From assembly GCA_037013495.1 (NCBI GenBank), contig CM072801.1, positions 85,669,816 through 85,733,815 on the forward strand: a stretch of 64,000 bases of DNA, written 5' to 3'. Below, piece by piece: positions 21,200 to 33,071 of the stretch (position 1 is its first letter; each line of letters opens with the position of its first letter). The translations under genes and the position numbers were made by a program. Source of the DNA: Hippophae tibetana (lineage: Eukaryota > Streptophyta > Magnoliopsida > Rosales > Elaeagnaceae). The notes under the pieces are model-generated. The model was not told the DNA's origin. It did not search any database and saw nothing but the letters and a program-made list of their open reading frames with translations.

Positions 21200-21805
21200 A
21201 TGGGTCAAAGGGAAAGCAACTTTGGGAAAATCCTTAACAAAACGATGGTAGTATCTAGCTAACCCACGAAAATTTCGTATTTATGTTACATTTTTAGGTC
21301 TTTCCCAATTTACAACTACTTTCACCTTTTATAGATAAACATATACACCTTCACTTGAAATAACATGTCCAAGAAAAACCACACTATCAAGCCAAAATGA
21401 GCACTTAATAAATTTTCATATAATTGCTTTTGTCTTAATTTTGAAGACAATTTAGAGGTGTTCTTCATGTTCCCTCTCATTACAAGAGTATACCAAAATG
21501 TCATCAATAAAGACTATCAAATTTATCCGAGAAAGGTTGGAACACATGATTCATCCATGAATGCTTCTAGAGCATTGGTTAGTCCAAATGGCATGACAAG
21601 AATCCATAACGAGTTCTAAATGCCGTCTTTGAGATATCCAAATACTTGATCTAGAGTTAGGGATATCTTGAACTTACATCAATTTTAGAGAATATCATTG
21701 CACCTTTCAATTAATCAAACAAATAATTGATATGAGGTCAAGGGTATTTTTTACGTATAATCACATTGTTAAGTTGTCTAAAATCAATACATAATCTTAT
21801 GGTGC
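21200..21805 (-). pseudogene. Tekay/Del-like chromovirus reverse transcriptase fragment
   Basis: Minus strand, reading from 21805 down: RLCIDFRQLNNVIIRKKYPL (about 21800-21735), then the palm region in broken frames with MMTFWYTLVMRGN (from DDILVYS-type sequence, 21507 down), LRQKQLY, and KDFPKVAFPLTHL near 21240-21200. This is the finger, palm and connection part whose RNase H continuation is at 963-400. Stops and frameshifts are many. Confidence 0.8.
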
Positions 21806-21995
21806 TGATGAGAATCATAGAGCCATACAAATTCCAAGTGGACTAATCACAAGGTCTAGGGGACACAATTCAAGGAGGTTTTAAATGGGCTCATTCAAGA
21901 GGTCATGCATAGCCAAGGGGAGCCAACATGGGAGTGTAAGGATTGGAAAACTCCTAGCATTAAAATTAGGGCAAAATTGACAAAATTGGACTAGG
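21806..21995 (+). pseudogene. Reina-type polyprotein C-terminal tail
   Basis: Plus-strand readings IPSGLITRSRG and, after a frameshift, KEVLNGLIQEVMHS and GEPTWECKDWK. A TRSRAK-x-FKEALNGL-type tail is, from memory of such polyproteins, the C-terminal end of Reina-like pol. The reading ends in a stop at about 21991-21995. It sits just before an LTR-like segment with a Met-type primer site, so pol tail, LTR and primer site are contiguous. The left boundary is abrupt against the minus-strand RT. Confidence 0.45.
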
Positions 21996-22001
21996 CATTA
22001 C

Positions 22002-22552
22002 TGTGCCATTTTGGATTGTTTTATTTTCATCCCTTGGATGAAATCTAGGGTTGTGATGTAATATTTTCTAGGGATTTCTTGTACTCAGTTGTCTCTAGTT
22101 TTGCTCCATGTTTTGCGCCACTTTTGTGCTTCTTTTGACTATTTTTATTTTTCATCCCTTGGATGAGATCAAGGGTTATGATGTAATATTTTTAGGGTTT
22201 CTTTGTATCCTATAAATACTTAAAAGCATCTCAGATACCCATATTTCACACATTAATGATATTTGATTTTTCAAATCATTTGAGAGCTCATTCTTTCTCT
22301 TTGTTCCTTTTGAAGCAATTTATCAAGGGATTGGGCACATTTGTGGCATTTTTTAGCATCCAAGCATTTGTAGTGAGTAATATCCATACTTATAATTAGG
22401 GTGTTTTCATGCTAGACTTGACAAGGAAACATCACCTCCTTGTGGCATCTTTCCCCTTAACTTAATGGTGAGTCATATCCATTGTTTTGTCAAGAGAACC
22501 TTTGCTATATAATATGAAAAATAGCTAGGTCCTACCCCCTTAGTTCGTATCA
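22002..22552 (+). repeat. Putative 5' LTR of the Reina-like chromovirus
   Basis: The right end is set by CA at 22551-22552 just before the primer site. A TATA box TATAAATA lies at 22211-22218. The left end (TG at 22002) is a guess because no second copy of this LTR is in the window. CATCCCTTGGATGA-type sequence appears twice inside (about 22033 and 22156). Confidence 0.5.
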
Positions 22553-22554
22553 TT

Positions 22555-22566
22555 TGGTATCAGAGC
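22555..22566 (+). other. Primer binding site, initiator Met tRNA
   Basis: TGGTATCAGAGC, the standard site complementary to the 3' end of initiator Met tRNA used by chromoviruses and most copia elements. It belongs to the Reina-like element whose gag resumes after 35829. Confidence 0.85.
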
Positions 22567-22641
22567 TTTAGGTGATAATTTTTGGATGACTATCCTTTAT
22601 TGTCGTTCTTGTTCTTATGTTCTTGTCTTGTTTCTGATACA

Positions 22642-24435
22642 TGATAAGACAAGACTCGCATCGGGTTATCAATACTGATCTTGCAAATACTTTGGTTTTA
22701 TAATTGTAAAACTCTCGTAAGTGCACAAATTATTTTATAGAAAATGACAAGTATACTCACAAGGTCGATCTAAGGAATAAATATATGTGGTTTTTAATTT
22801 ATTATTCAAACTTTTAAAAACAAAATGAAACCCTAAACATCCTATCACGATATTTTGATTTTTCTTTCCTAATCTAATGACATAAAAATAAACAATAATG
22901 CAATTTTTTATCATTCATAATAGTGGAGTATTTATGGATATAATAATTAAGTAATTATGTTTACTCGTATTATTTAGGTTATTCAAGATATAAATTAATA
23001 TTTCTTGATTTTCTCTTTTTGGTATGAATATGTCGTTAGGCGGAGCCCAAATTCATTTTCTTAATATTAATTAACTAATATCCTTTGGTGAAGCCTATTA
23101 ATTAGTTAAGTATAAATTTTAGCCTTATTTATAAGAAAATAGCAAACCATCTAATCACATCTTTAGGCTGAGTTTGTTAATTAGACTTTATTCAAAATAT
23201 CCAAATTAAACTTAAGAATTCTAGTATCCGAGTACTAACTTTCAAGTTTTAAAACTATTATTGAAAATATGTAGTCAATACATTTTCGAATAATAGTTCT
23301 TATAAATTTTTTGAAATAGAGCTTCACTCTAACTACCCGGCGATTGTACCAACAAATAAAAGAACACTACTCTAAATCAGATCGCATAATTAAACATTAA
23401 AATCTAATTTTCAGATTTAAGTTTTTAATGAAAAATAATATATATCTTTATAACATCCTTAATATAAAATCTTGAATAAAAACAAAATCAATATATTTTA
23501 TAGAAATATTTTATCTATTTAATATTTCGCAAGCATAAAAATGTTATTATTATATCATATTTATGAATAGCTAGTCATGTTAAATTTAATTACATACAAA
23601 TTAAATATAATATATGAGAATAAAACATAAAAATAATTGTAAAAAATTCATTTAAAATTATATCTCAAAAGAATCCTTACAGAACTTTGATGCTAATTCT
23701 ATTTATGGAAAACCTCTAAACGGATTTGCATTTCCGTTTATTGAATCAAAAACTAGAAATCTATAAAAGCATAGCTAGTTCTTCTAAAAAAGAGAACTTT
23801 AAAACTAAAAAAACTAATAACTAGAGAGAGTAGAGGTATTTGAGAGGTGATTTTTACAATGGGGGAGAAAGTCCTTTTATAGATGAGGAAAAGGCCAAAA
23901 AAAGTGGGAAAATATCTTAAAAATTGATTTTGGATGCATTTGAATTGGTTGGCATGCGTGTGAGGGGCGAGATTTTTGGAAAACAGATGTTGGCGTGTGT
24001 AGGACAGGCGTAGCGTGTGTTGGACTTGGCTTGTACGTGTGCTGGGCATGTGCTGGCTGCTCGCGAGTGTGTTTTAGGCATGTGTTGGCTACATTGTGCG
24101 TGGGTTGGGCATGTGTTGGTTGTATGTGGAGGTGCCCAAGACTTGGCATTTTTGACATTTTTAATCATTTTGACCCATTTTGTCCAATTTTTTCATTTTT
24201 ACTTGAATTTCTCAAATTTGTTTCTCAACATATTTGTGATGTATTACCTCAAGTGTTTTTCTTCGAGTCATTAAGTTATTTTTGAATGAAAAACCAGAAA
24301 AAAAATAAAAATACCTATGATTCCGATAAGATAAATTTATATAAAAATATGATAAAATTGTACAAATATAAATCTATTTAATAAATTAAATTAAATTAAA
24401 TCATAGTAATTTTTGTGCTTTTTAAGCACTCATCA
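22642..24435 (-). repeat. 3' LTR, family B
   Basis: In element direction starts TGATGAGTGCTTAAAAAGCAC (24435) and ends at 22642. Homologous to family A LTRs through the start, the TATA area (TATAAAAG, 23881-23874) and U5. The GC-rich block of family A is here a TG/CA-rich stretch (about 23935-24140) with few CpG left. No TGACGTCA is seen. The CCACC palindromes are degraded. Confidence 0.88.
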
Positions 24436-24446
24436 TATCCCCCAAC
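24436..24446 (-). other. Polypurine tract
   Basis: On the minus strand GTTGGGGGATA abuts TGATGAG of the LTR. Confidence 0.75.
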
Positions 24447-26439
24447 TAGATTCTTGATGGTCCCTTAGCAATAGAAGTGGTAAAAATTAATATGAAAACT
24501 AAAATTTAAACTATCCTAAATCACTTCTGTGGATTAGAACGGTTGAATTTAGAATATTCAATAAGTGGTTAAACCCCTATGTTGCTTTAGTGGACGAGTT
24601 TAAATCTCATGGGGTTTTTAATAATGATACCTACAAACACTGAACTAAATAAAACAATAGAATAAGTAAAATAAAACACAAAAATTTCATGCTTAAAATT
24701 TCATTTAAGTTTTATAATTAAAACCTTTAAACATAGATTATTCTAATTTATTAAACATTCATAATTTACTACAATAATGAGTCAAAAATCACTTTCATAT
24801 TTTAATCAAAAGTGTTTTGTTTTCACTTCACACAATTTCAATGTTAGGAGTTCAAATTTTCTTCGAATTTACTCCTCACAAGTTAATACTCTCAATTTAC
24901 TAAATCCTATAGGTTCAAGCACTTATACTATAGCGTATGTGAATAGAATTTATGTTTAGAAATGAACTAATAAGTCTCTATACTTATAAAAGAAGAAAGA
25001 CTCAAATTAATGCATAACTTTGATCTCATGAAAGGAATCAAATGTATAAATTATAAAGATATCATATAGATTATTTTCTTGAGTCAATAAAAATCATTAA
25101 GCAAGAATTTCAAGATATATGCCTTTTAGAAGTGTAGGAAAAATAAATGCAATGACTTTTAGGGGAATTATTTCCTATATTTATTTTGTACTAACAAAAT
25201 CTCACAATTGTTAAAGGCTGGAAAAGTCGTAGTATGTAAGATTATATTATATATTCTTTATCTCTCTCTTTCCTTTTTAAAGAGATTTTTCAACATATAT
25301 TTTTTTAGTGAGAGTCACTACTATTTAAGGCTAGAAAGGTCGTAGTATGTAGATTATTCTATATATTCTTTATCTCTCTCTCTCTCTCTCTCTTTTAAAG
25401 AGATTTTTCAATATATTTATTTTAGTGAGAGTGGACCCATGTACAAATTGTACATATTTGTAAGATTTTGGTGAATGGTTATTTTTGTGGCTTTTCTATT
25501 TGATTTTGGTTTAGGTAACCCTTGATATGTCTCTTTTTGGTAGAAGTTGTGCATGAATGAAATAAAGGCATATACTATCATGTTTTACTTAAATAATTTA
25601 ATCTAAGAAAATGTAAAATAAATATATGATACTCTATTGAGATGGGAAAATTCATACATTCAATGCTAATACCTATAGAGATCATCTAAAATTTTGAAGA
25701 AATCAAATAAGTGTTTTGAGTAGAAAGAAAATATTTCACTCAGAATAAAGGAAATTAAGGCTCAAAAAATATCTTACAAGGATAGTCTCCACTATTTGAT
25801 TCCTAAACATTGATTTTGGGTTCGTTTCATTTCAACATTTTATCATAAAATATTAGTTATGACACAAACTTACTAATTATCATATTATGTTTTTTGGAAA
25901 CTAATCTAATAATACAAAAAAACCTAATCATTGTTTAGACTTAATTTTTAAGACATGATTATTTTTGTGAAAAAAATTTGAACACTACTTTAATTTACCT
26001 ATACACACAAATAAATAAAATAACACACATATATAAAAGAAACCAAATAAATTAAAGGAAACAACTAATATGAAAATACACAACTAAATAAGCAAAATAA
26101 GGGCACATTGTTTATAAATTTTTTCCTAATTTGTGTAACTTTTAAATCCTACCATCCTAACCTAAAATCTACATTTTCCTCAATGTAACTAATGCAAATT
26201 ATAAAAAGAGAAGGGATAGAAAATTACCAAATTTCTTTATGTGTTAAGGATTTTGATCGAGAATGCTAGTTACATCCAACATCAGATTTGAATTATACAA
26301 ATAGGTACTCTAACACATCTTAGGAAACAATTATTTTATGCAATAAAATAAACAAAATACTCATAAAAGAAAACAAATTAATAAAACAAACTAAATTTCT
26401 TAAAATATTCAATGATGGGTTACCTCCCATCCAACGCTT
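24447..26439 (-). other. 3' non-coding region of the subfamily B element
   Basis: No supported genes. It contains a tandem duplication of about 105 bp (25211-25315 and 25324-25432), each copy with a TCTCTC tract; the second has expanded (about 25372-25393). A hairpin (TACATT/AATGTA) sits at 26170-26187 followed, in element direction, by a weak purine tract. The post-pol hairpin TGGGAGGTAACCCA is at 26429-26416. Confidence 0.5.
26416..26429 (-). other. Post-pol hairpin
   Basis: TGGGAGGTAACCCA on the minus strand, after the integrase end. It is preceded by a TCTT-GCT-AAGA stem near 26450, as in the element at 13018. Confidence 0.7.
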
Positions 26440-26720
26440 AGTTTAACTTCTTAGCAAGATGCATCATCATGGTGCTGAGGATCAATTTATCAATATGGAA
26501 TCAATGTTAAGGCTTTACACGGTGCCCATTGACTTTGAAAGTTATTTGTGTCTTTGGATTCAATAACTCTATTGCTCCATGTGAAAAAACTTGGACAATT
26601 GTGTAAGGTCCATCCCATCTTGATCTCAATTTTCATGGAAATAATCTCAAATGAGAGTTAAATAAAAGAACTTTCATTCCAAGAAGAAAAGACTTAGGAA
26701 CTATCTTCTTGCCATGATAG
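26440..26720 (-). pseudogene. Integrase C-terminal part, subfamily B
   Basis: Minus-strand readings match the C-terminal domain of the integrase at about 12700-13000: KVLLFNSHLRLFP near 26660-26620, RSRWDGP near 26610-26590 and FKVNGHR near 26545-26520. Cut at 26720 by the solo LTR; the upstream part resumes at 27905. Confidence 0.75.
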
Positions 26721-27904
26721 TGACAACTATATTTTAGAGTTATTTTGTCCATTTTATTAATTATAATTGCTATGTTCTTAATGTTTTTAGTTAATTTTAA
26801 TTTATTAAATTAATATTTACTGTTAGGTTTTTTAAGGAATATATTTTTAAAGAAAAATAAAGAATTTGAATTAAAAAAAGTATGTAGGTTTGTATTATAA
26901 CATTAGGAGAAGAATATGATGATCTTGAATAACATAGATCAACACCATAGTAATTTTTATGCAATTAATTAATATTTTATTTTTTAATTATTTGTATTAT
27001 TTAAACTATTTGTTAAACATATTTTTTTTCCTGTATTATTTAGTGATCGAATATAGGTTTTAATTTGAGTATAATAGAAAATGAGTAAATTTTGTAAAAA
27101 ATAAATTTAAAGTCAGTTCACGTAGTGAATTTTATTTTTCATTGAGGAATCGTGAAAGAGTTTCTTCTAATCCTTTTTCTTTTAATTTTATTTCTCTGAA
27201 ATGTCTGAATATTTTCGTATTGTAAGTGTAATTTTTGCTATGAACTAATTTATTTGTTCTAGTGTTGTAGTGTAGCTTAAATTATGAAACTTGAATTAAT
27301 TATTTTTGAATGATTTATAGGACATTTTTAAGTTGTTTATTTTGTCTGTGCTTAACGCTTTTGATGATTGGAAGATTCATGAATTGATCTGTGACACTTA
27401 AATAAACTTGAAAAAGGCATTTTTGTGTGTTGCTCGTGATAGAATAACATATATATATAAGGAATAAGAATATACCTTTATTGTACGTGTAACTATTTGA
27501 GAACTTAGAACTTAATAAATCTGGATGAATTTAATTCTCATAGGAATATAGTGAATTATTTTAGCGAGATGTGTCTATATGGAGCTCGGAAGAGATATAT
27601 GGATAAATTAGGAGTTCTTGGTTAAAAAATTAAATGAGAGAACATAAATCAAGAGAAAATAATATGATTCAAGTGAATTAATTTGGTGAAACTACAATCC
27701 TAGAATTTTCTTATAAACTGTTATAAAATTAGTTAGTCAAATTGCATCAAACTATCGACTGTTTGGATAAAATCAGATTGAAATAATTTTAGTACTTAAC
27801 GAACACTAGTAACAAATCTCCGTGGGAACGATATTTTACTTATCATTTTATTACTTGTGACCGTGTATACTTACACGTTTTCATGTTCTCCTAAAGAGAC
27901 AACA
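26721..27904 (+). repeat. Solo LTR of a third family (family C)
   Basis: Starts TGACAACTATATTT and ends in AACA; ATAG flanks both sides (26717-26720 and 27905-27908), the fifth base differing. The interruption falls inside integrase. The first 160 bp match, inverted, the block near 58711-58550. The last 130 bp, with CCGTGGGAACGATA and TTGTGACCGTGT, match 55620-55680 inverted and resemble the U5 end of the LTR at 964-2484. This suggests a solo LTR of an Athila-like family. No internal region is present. Confidence 0.7.
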
Positions 27905-29108
27905 ATAGTGTTTAGTATACTCTTTGTATAATTTTGCATTTTCATATGCCTCGTCCCTAATCTTTTCCAACTCATTAAGATGGAGCAACCATTTTTCTCT
28001 TGCTTTTTCTAAATCAATGTTCAGCTCTTTAATTTCTCAATAAGCCTTGTGTTTGAGTTCAACGAGAAGGTGGCACGCTTTCTCAAAGATTAGCTGGTAA
28101 GGGCTCATCCCTATGGGTGTTTTGTAAGTTGTATGGTATGCCTATAAGGCATTATTCAACTTGATTTCCCAGTCCTTTCTTGAAGGATGTATGGTGCATT
28201 GCAAAATTCCCTTGATTTTCCTATTACTTACTTCCACTAAACCCAAAGTTTGAGGATGATATGGAGTAGCTATTCTATCTGTGATGTTGTTACAAAAATG
28301 GTTACCTCCATCACTTATTATAGCTATAGGAGTTTCGAACCTACTAAATATTGAATCCTTTAAGAATTTTACAACAATATTAGTATAATTTGTTTTAGTG
28401 GGGATAACTTCTGCCTACTTGGATACATAATCCATAGCAACCAAAATATATTGAAAATCATTGGATGAGGAAATATTAAGGACATATAAAGTCAATCCCC
28501 CATACATTGAAGATTTTAACAACTAAATTAGATGTCAAAGGTATTTCATCTCTTTTGCTTATTTTTCTTGTTCTTTGACATCTATCACATTGTGTACAAA
28601 ACATATGAGCATCTTTAAAAAGAGTGGGCCAAAAGAATCTAGACCGAAATACCTTACGAGAGCTAAAATGGCCCTCACAATGAAGTTTATGACAAAAAGT
28701 CAAAATGCTCTTATGTTTTTCTCCAGGTACACATCTCTTAATGACTTGATCTTGACCAATCTTGTATAAATAAAGGTCATCCCAGAAATAGTCCTTGATA
28801 GTTTTAAAGAACCTTTTCTTATTCTTATATGAAGTGTTAGATCTCAAAACACTAGTGGCAAGATAGTTTACAATATCAGCATACCATGAGTTTGGACCTA
28901 TTGAAAATAACTATTCATTATGAATAGTTTCAACTATATCTGCTTTACTCTAACCTTTAAGAGAATTGAAGTCAGAAATCAACCTAAACAAATGGTCAGC
29001 TACTAAGTTTTCACTGCCTTTCTTATCCTTGATTTCTAGGTCAAATTCTTGTAATAGTAAGACCCATCTAATTAATCTTTGTTTGGCATTCGATTTACTT
29101 AATAGCCT
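27905..29108 (-). pseudogene. RNase H end and integrase, subfamily B
   Basis: From 29108 down: [21 protein letters not shown] (RNase H end), NEW-type junction with TAG at 28913-28911, then the longest open piece 28847-28476 with [35 protein letters not shown] and VWGIDFICP. Below that, degenerate core and DAL*AY with TAG at 28144-28142. C-terminal readings include [15 protein letters not shown] and [10 protein letters not shown]. Closely related to 11475-12700. The two TAG codons fall at the same positions as in that copy. Confidence 0.85.
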
Positions 29109-30780
29109 ATAATTATGTTTATGATAAAACTTCCATGGTCTTTCTACTTAGGGGGAAGTTAGTGCTGAAGTATAACACTACAAATTTATGATACTAATAC
29201 TTTCTCATTAAGTTAATACCTCATTTTCTTACTGTTCAACTTTTTGAAAAACATAGCACATGAGGGCACATTCATGATCATTTCTAATAATGGTTAATGA
29301 ATATTTACTTTAGAAAGCATATTAAAAAGATAATAAAATTGCTTATCTTGTTTGGATTCTTTCATCTAGTGTGGAAAAGGTACTTGTAACTGGTGTGGTT
29401 CTATTGTCTTTTGAATTTTTGGGATGTTAGATGACTTCTCAAGGAGTTTTTTTCAATGGTTGTCAAGTTTAGCAGTTGTCTCTCCTTTTTGCGAGACTAG
29501 AATTTCACCTTCTTTGTTACCTGAACTACAAGTTAGATCTTTAGAGATTTCAGGTAAACTAGTATTGACTACCTTACCACTTCGAGGGGTTCTTACATTC
29601 TTCTCTTGTTCGAGTTGACTGGGCAACTTTCTTGGTTCTTCCTTTTGCATTTGTTCTGCTAGTTGCCCAATTTTAGTTTCAATCCTTTTAACTGAAGCCT
29701 CTATAGTGCTCAACCTTTGATTATTCATCAATTGGTTATCGTGACTAACTTGAATAAAAGAATTCAAGCTATTCTTTAAGGTTGGCTTAAAAGATTGATT
29801 TAGTGGATAATGGTGGTTTTTATTTGGCCTTAATGTTTGAAATTGGTTGTAGGCTTGGTAATTGTTTGGTGTCAAATGATGGTTTGGGTGATTATTGGAG
29901 TTTGGATGATACCTTTGAAAGGAATTGACTTCTTCCATGGCAACCACACTAGAATCACAAGTATAAGAACAATTATAGGAATCATGCCCAATTGAAAAAT
30001 AGATTTCACACACCTCTTGATTTCGTATTTGGTAGGTAATGAGAAGTTGCACTTGCTTAGTCAATTAGGCAAGTTGAAAGATCATTTCATTACCAGAGCC
30101 AACTTCATTGACTCCTTCTCTCCTTCTTCTAGTACTTATATGTTGGGAATTAGAACCCAACAACTCATAAAGACTATAGGTTTCCTCAATGGTCTTTTCT
30201 CCCACACCTCCTCCAGCAGTATTATCAACCATGTATTGACTCTGCAATGTCAATCCATGATAAAAGAATTGGTTCTATAGCGGTAATGGAAGGCTATGAT
30301 GAGGACATTGAATGAAAATGAGTTTGAATCTTTCCTAAGCTTCATAAAAAGGCTCTTCATCCATTTGAGAAAATTTTGCTATCTTCGTCCTTAGATCAGT
30401 AGTCTTTTGATGGGAATATAACCTACACATAAAATTTTCATGGACTACCTCCTAAGTTGTTAGAGAACCAAGCTATAGAGTAATGAACACGACCAAGCTT
30501 TATCCTTGAGGGTGTAAGGAAAACACCTCATGCTAAGTTGGTTTTCATCAATTGTCTGTAGTGGAAAGGTTTAGACAATATCATTTAATTCTCTAATGAA
30601 ATGCAAAGGGTCTTCATTAGGGATACCAATAAAGGAAGGCAACAAATAATAATGAATCTTTTTCAACTCATAGTTCCTTGCATCCTATTTCAATTATATG
30701 CCTGAAGTTGCATTACAAATGATTGGCATTGCATATTCCTTCATCATTTTCTGTCTATCTCTAACATCTCCCATGGCTAC
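29109..30780 (-). pseudogene. gag2, subfamily B
   Basis: Starts MGDVRDRQK at about 30775. The core carries the gag2-type KDKAWS and YSHQKT (near 30500-30400), then VDNTAGGGVGEKT and SLYELLGSNSQ (30253-30065). The knuckle reads CEIYFSIGHDSYNC, so the second cysteine is lost. A coiled coil (VKRIETKIGQLAEQM) and LEKNVRTPRSGK-type tail follow. The gag continues to GSFIIN just before 29109, where the protease start would be, and then joins directly to RNase H. Frames are broken. Confidence 0.8.
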
Positions 30781-31127
30781 TTGTACTTGAAATTGATCCT
30801 CCTCCTCTTGCGTAACAACATCTAACTCCTAAATTGAAAAAAGAGTAGAACTCTCTAAGAAATATTTCTCACTTGACAAAATTTATAGGCTTAAAGAAGA
30901 CAAAAGATGTAAGGAACCGAAATATTTTTATTTTTATTTTTTTAAGTGAAAATCTAAGTTAATTATGTTAAGTAAGAATCTAAATTAATTTTTTTTGGTA
31001 ATGCTAAATTTAAAGAATGGAAATTTTTTTTGAAACAAATGAATTTCTATTATTTCATATGAATTTTATTACACAGATTCTTAAAAAAACAAAAACAAAA
31101 AAATTAAAAGAAAGCAAAATAGAATAA

Positions 31128-31141
31128 TGGATGACCTCCCA
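31128..31141 (-). other. Hairpin after gag1, subfamily B
   Basis: TGGGAGGTCATCCA on the minus strand, preceded by GTCTT-ACTAG-AAGAC near 31163-31177. It matches the spacer pair at 7498-7545 in position and sequence. Confidence 0.7.
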
Positions 31142-31242
31142 TTTTGGACTAAAATTTATCGTCTTCTAGTAAGACGTTGCTTGGAGATTTTAGAATGAAA
31201 AGGTCAATGTTTCTTCTTCATTGAATTTATTTGACCATTTAG

Positions 31243-32539
31243 TTAGTCTCTTCTTTGCTTTTGCCAATGCTTCGCTAATTTTTCCACTTGGACTTCCACC
31301 TTTTTGATAGAAGCTTCCACATAGTCCAACGATTGATTGGGTTTATAATGCTTATCTCTGCAGACTTGAATAAAAGAATACAAGTTGTCCTCTATGGTTG
31401 GTTTACTGGGAAGGCTTATTGGAATGGGCTAGTGGAATTGCTAGCCTGGCTAATTTGAGCTTTAGGCAAAAGAATGGTTGTTTTGCCTCCTAGAGAAGTT
31501 GGGATGATTTCTCCACCCAAGATTATAAATATTTGAATTGCGGTCAAATCTTGGTCTTTGTTGATATGTTCCGAAAACATTAATCTATTCTGGTCAAGCT
31601 GGTGTTTCTTCTTGATATGGAAAGGCTTCAATACCATGTCCTATGTTGCTACAGAAACCATAATGTTCATTGTTGTTTTTGTTGGTTTGCAAAGTGAGAA
31701 GGACAACTTGCTTGGTCAATTGAACAAGTTGTTGAACATCATTGTTGGAATTGATTTCATGAACTCTAACTCTTTTCACTAGTGAGCTTTTCTGTTGGGA
31801 ATTCACACCCAATAGCTCCCCCGACATCGTTGTCGACAATGAACTAGTATTGCTGCATAAGTATATAGTAAAAGAATTGGTTCTACAATAGTAGGGGAAA
31901 GCTATGATAGGGACATTAAGTGAGGAATAGTTTGAACCTATTCTAGCCTTTATGGAATGGTTATCCTTCCATCTGAGAGAAAGTGACAATCTTTTCTCTT
32001 AGCTCTAATGTTTTTGGTGGGAATATAGTTTTCCTATGAATTTGTTGTAAACGTCCTCCCAGGTCATTAGAAAACCTAGAGGGAGTGACATCAACCAAGC
32101 TTTGGCCTTGTCTTTCATGGTATAGGGGAAACACTTCATTCTAAGTTGATCCTCGTTTAGAACATCGAGGGGGAAAGTTTGGACTGTGGCATAGAAGTCC
32201 CTAATGAAGGAAAGAAAATCTTCATTAGGCAACAAATAGAATAAAGGAAGCATGGAAAAATGAATGTTTTTCAAGTCATAATTCCAAGTAGCCTCACCTA
32301 GTTGGATAAAGGCAGTTTCTGTGCCAATTACTAGTCGTGATAACTCCTTCATGGTGGTTTCCCTAACATGTGGGTTTTCTCCCATTTCTATTGGTTCTAG
32401 TAAAGGATTAAGGCTTGGTTTTGTTTGGCTCAAAAATAGGCTAATGGTTAGAATCTAGCCTTGTGTACAGTTGTTTAAATTTATGAATATTATCTATGTA
32501 CGGTGTAAGAGAGTTTCCTAAAGATATCCTACCATGCAT
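31243..32539 (-). pseudogene. gag1, subfamily B
   Basis: Minus strand. Start MHGRISLGNSLTPYI at 32539. The core contains NEDQLRMKCFPYTMKDKAKAW, MTWEDVYNKFIG and YSHQKH. Then VHEINSNNDVQQLVQLTKQV and the knuckle relic HYGFCSNIGHGIEAF with first and last cysteines gone. The end WQKQRRD at 31243 corresponds to LQKQSKD in the plus-strand copy. Open pieces: 32433-32005, 31989-31594 and 31637-31416. KAKAW and the free-standing stop before gag2 identify it as gag1. Confidence 0.85.
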
Positions 32540-32703
32540 AGACTATTGAAAGCGTAAATTTAAAACACCTGTCAATTAAAATGGAAAATAATTTATATAA
32601 ACAAAAATTTAGAGAAAATATATATAGGATTTAAATGAAAAATACTAAACAACCAAAATAAGTTAACCTTTAAGTTAAATAGCATAATCAATATGAACCA
32701 AGA

Positions 32704-32826
32704 GTGCTCCCAGGAAAGAATGGTGGGGTAAAGCCTCCTTCAAAATCATCATTCTAGACAAAACAACGTTCCGAGGAAAGACTAGTGGCACAAAGGCTTT
32801 TAAGAACTAGTGTCCTATATAGAACT
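32704..32826 (-). other. Leader twin hairpins, subfamily B
   Basis: Counterpart of 5730-5850: in the plus sense CCAGGAAAGAATGGT pairs with ATCATCATTCTAG, and GAGGAAAGACTAGTG pairs with ACTAGTGTCCTA. Same order and position before gag1. Confidence 0.55.
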
Positions 32827-33048
32827 CCCTTAGATCTTTACTTTTCATGCTATTATGTAGTTAGTTTTTTTTTAATTTTTTTAGAAAAGAAAATAATTAA
32901 ATAAATTATATTTTAATTTTTTTTATATATTTTTAATTAAAAATAGGAAATTAAATTTTTTTTAACACAAAATAAATAAAAAAATCACAATTATTTACAA
33001 CACAAAAATTTTAAAATTTTTGATAAATAATTTTAAAATGTTATTCCT

Positions 33049-33066
33049 TCCCCAACAACGGTACCA
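33049..33066 (-). other. Primer binding site, Asp-tRNA type (diverged)
   Basis: TGGTACCGTTGTTGGGGA on the minus strand; three mismatches to the site at 5265-5282. It lies directly inside the LTR end at 33072. Confidence 0.8.
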
Positions 33067-33071
33067 AAAAC

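Noticed and set aside
22555..22566. tRNA-like sequence
   Set aside because: Only the 12-base primer binding site is present; there is no cloverleaf. The same holds for the Asp-type sites.
23753..24285. Several overlapping His/Thr-rich and Cys-rich frames
   Set aside because: They fall in the TG/CA-rich promoter block of a family B LTR, on both strands, without domain motifs.
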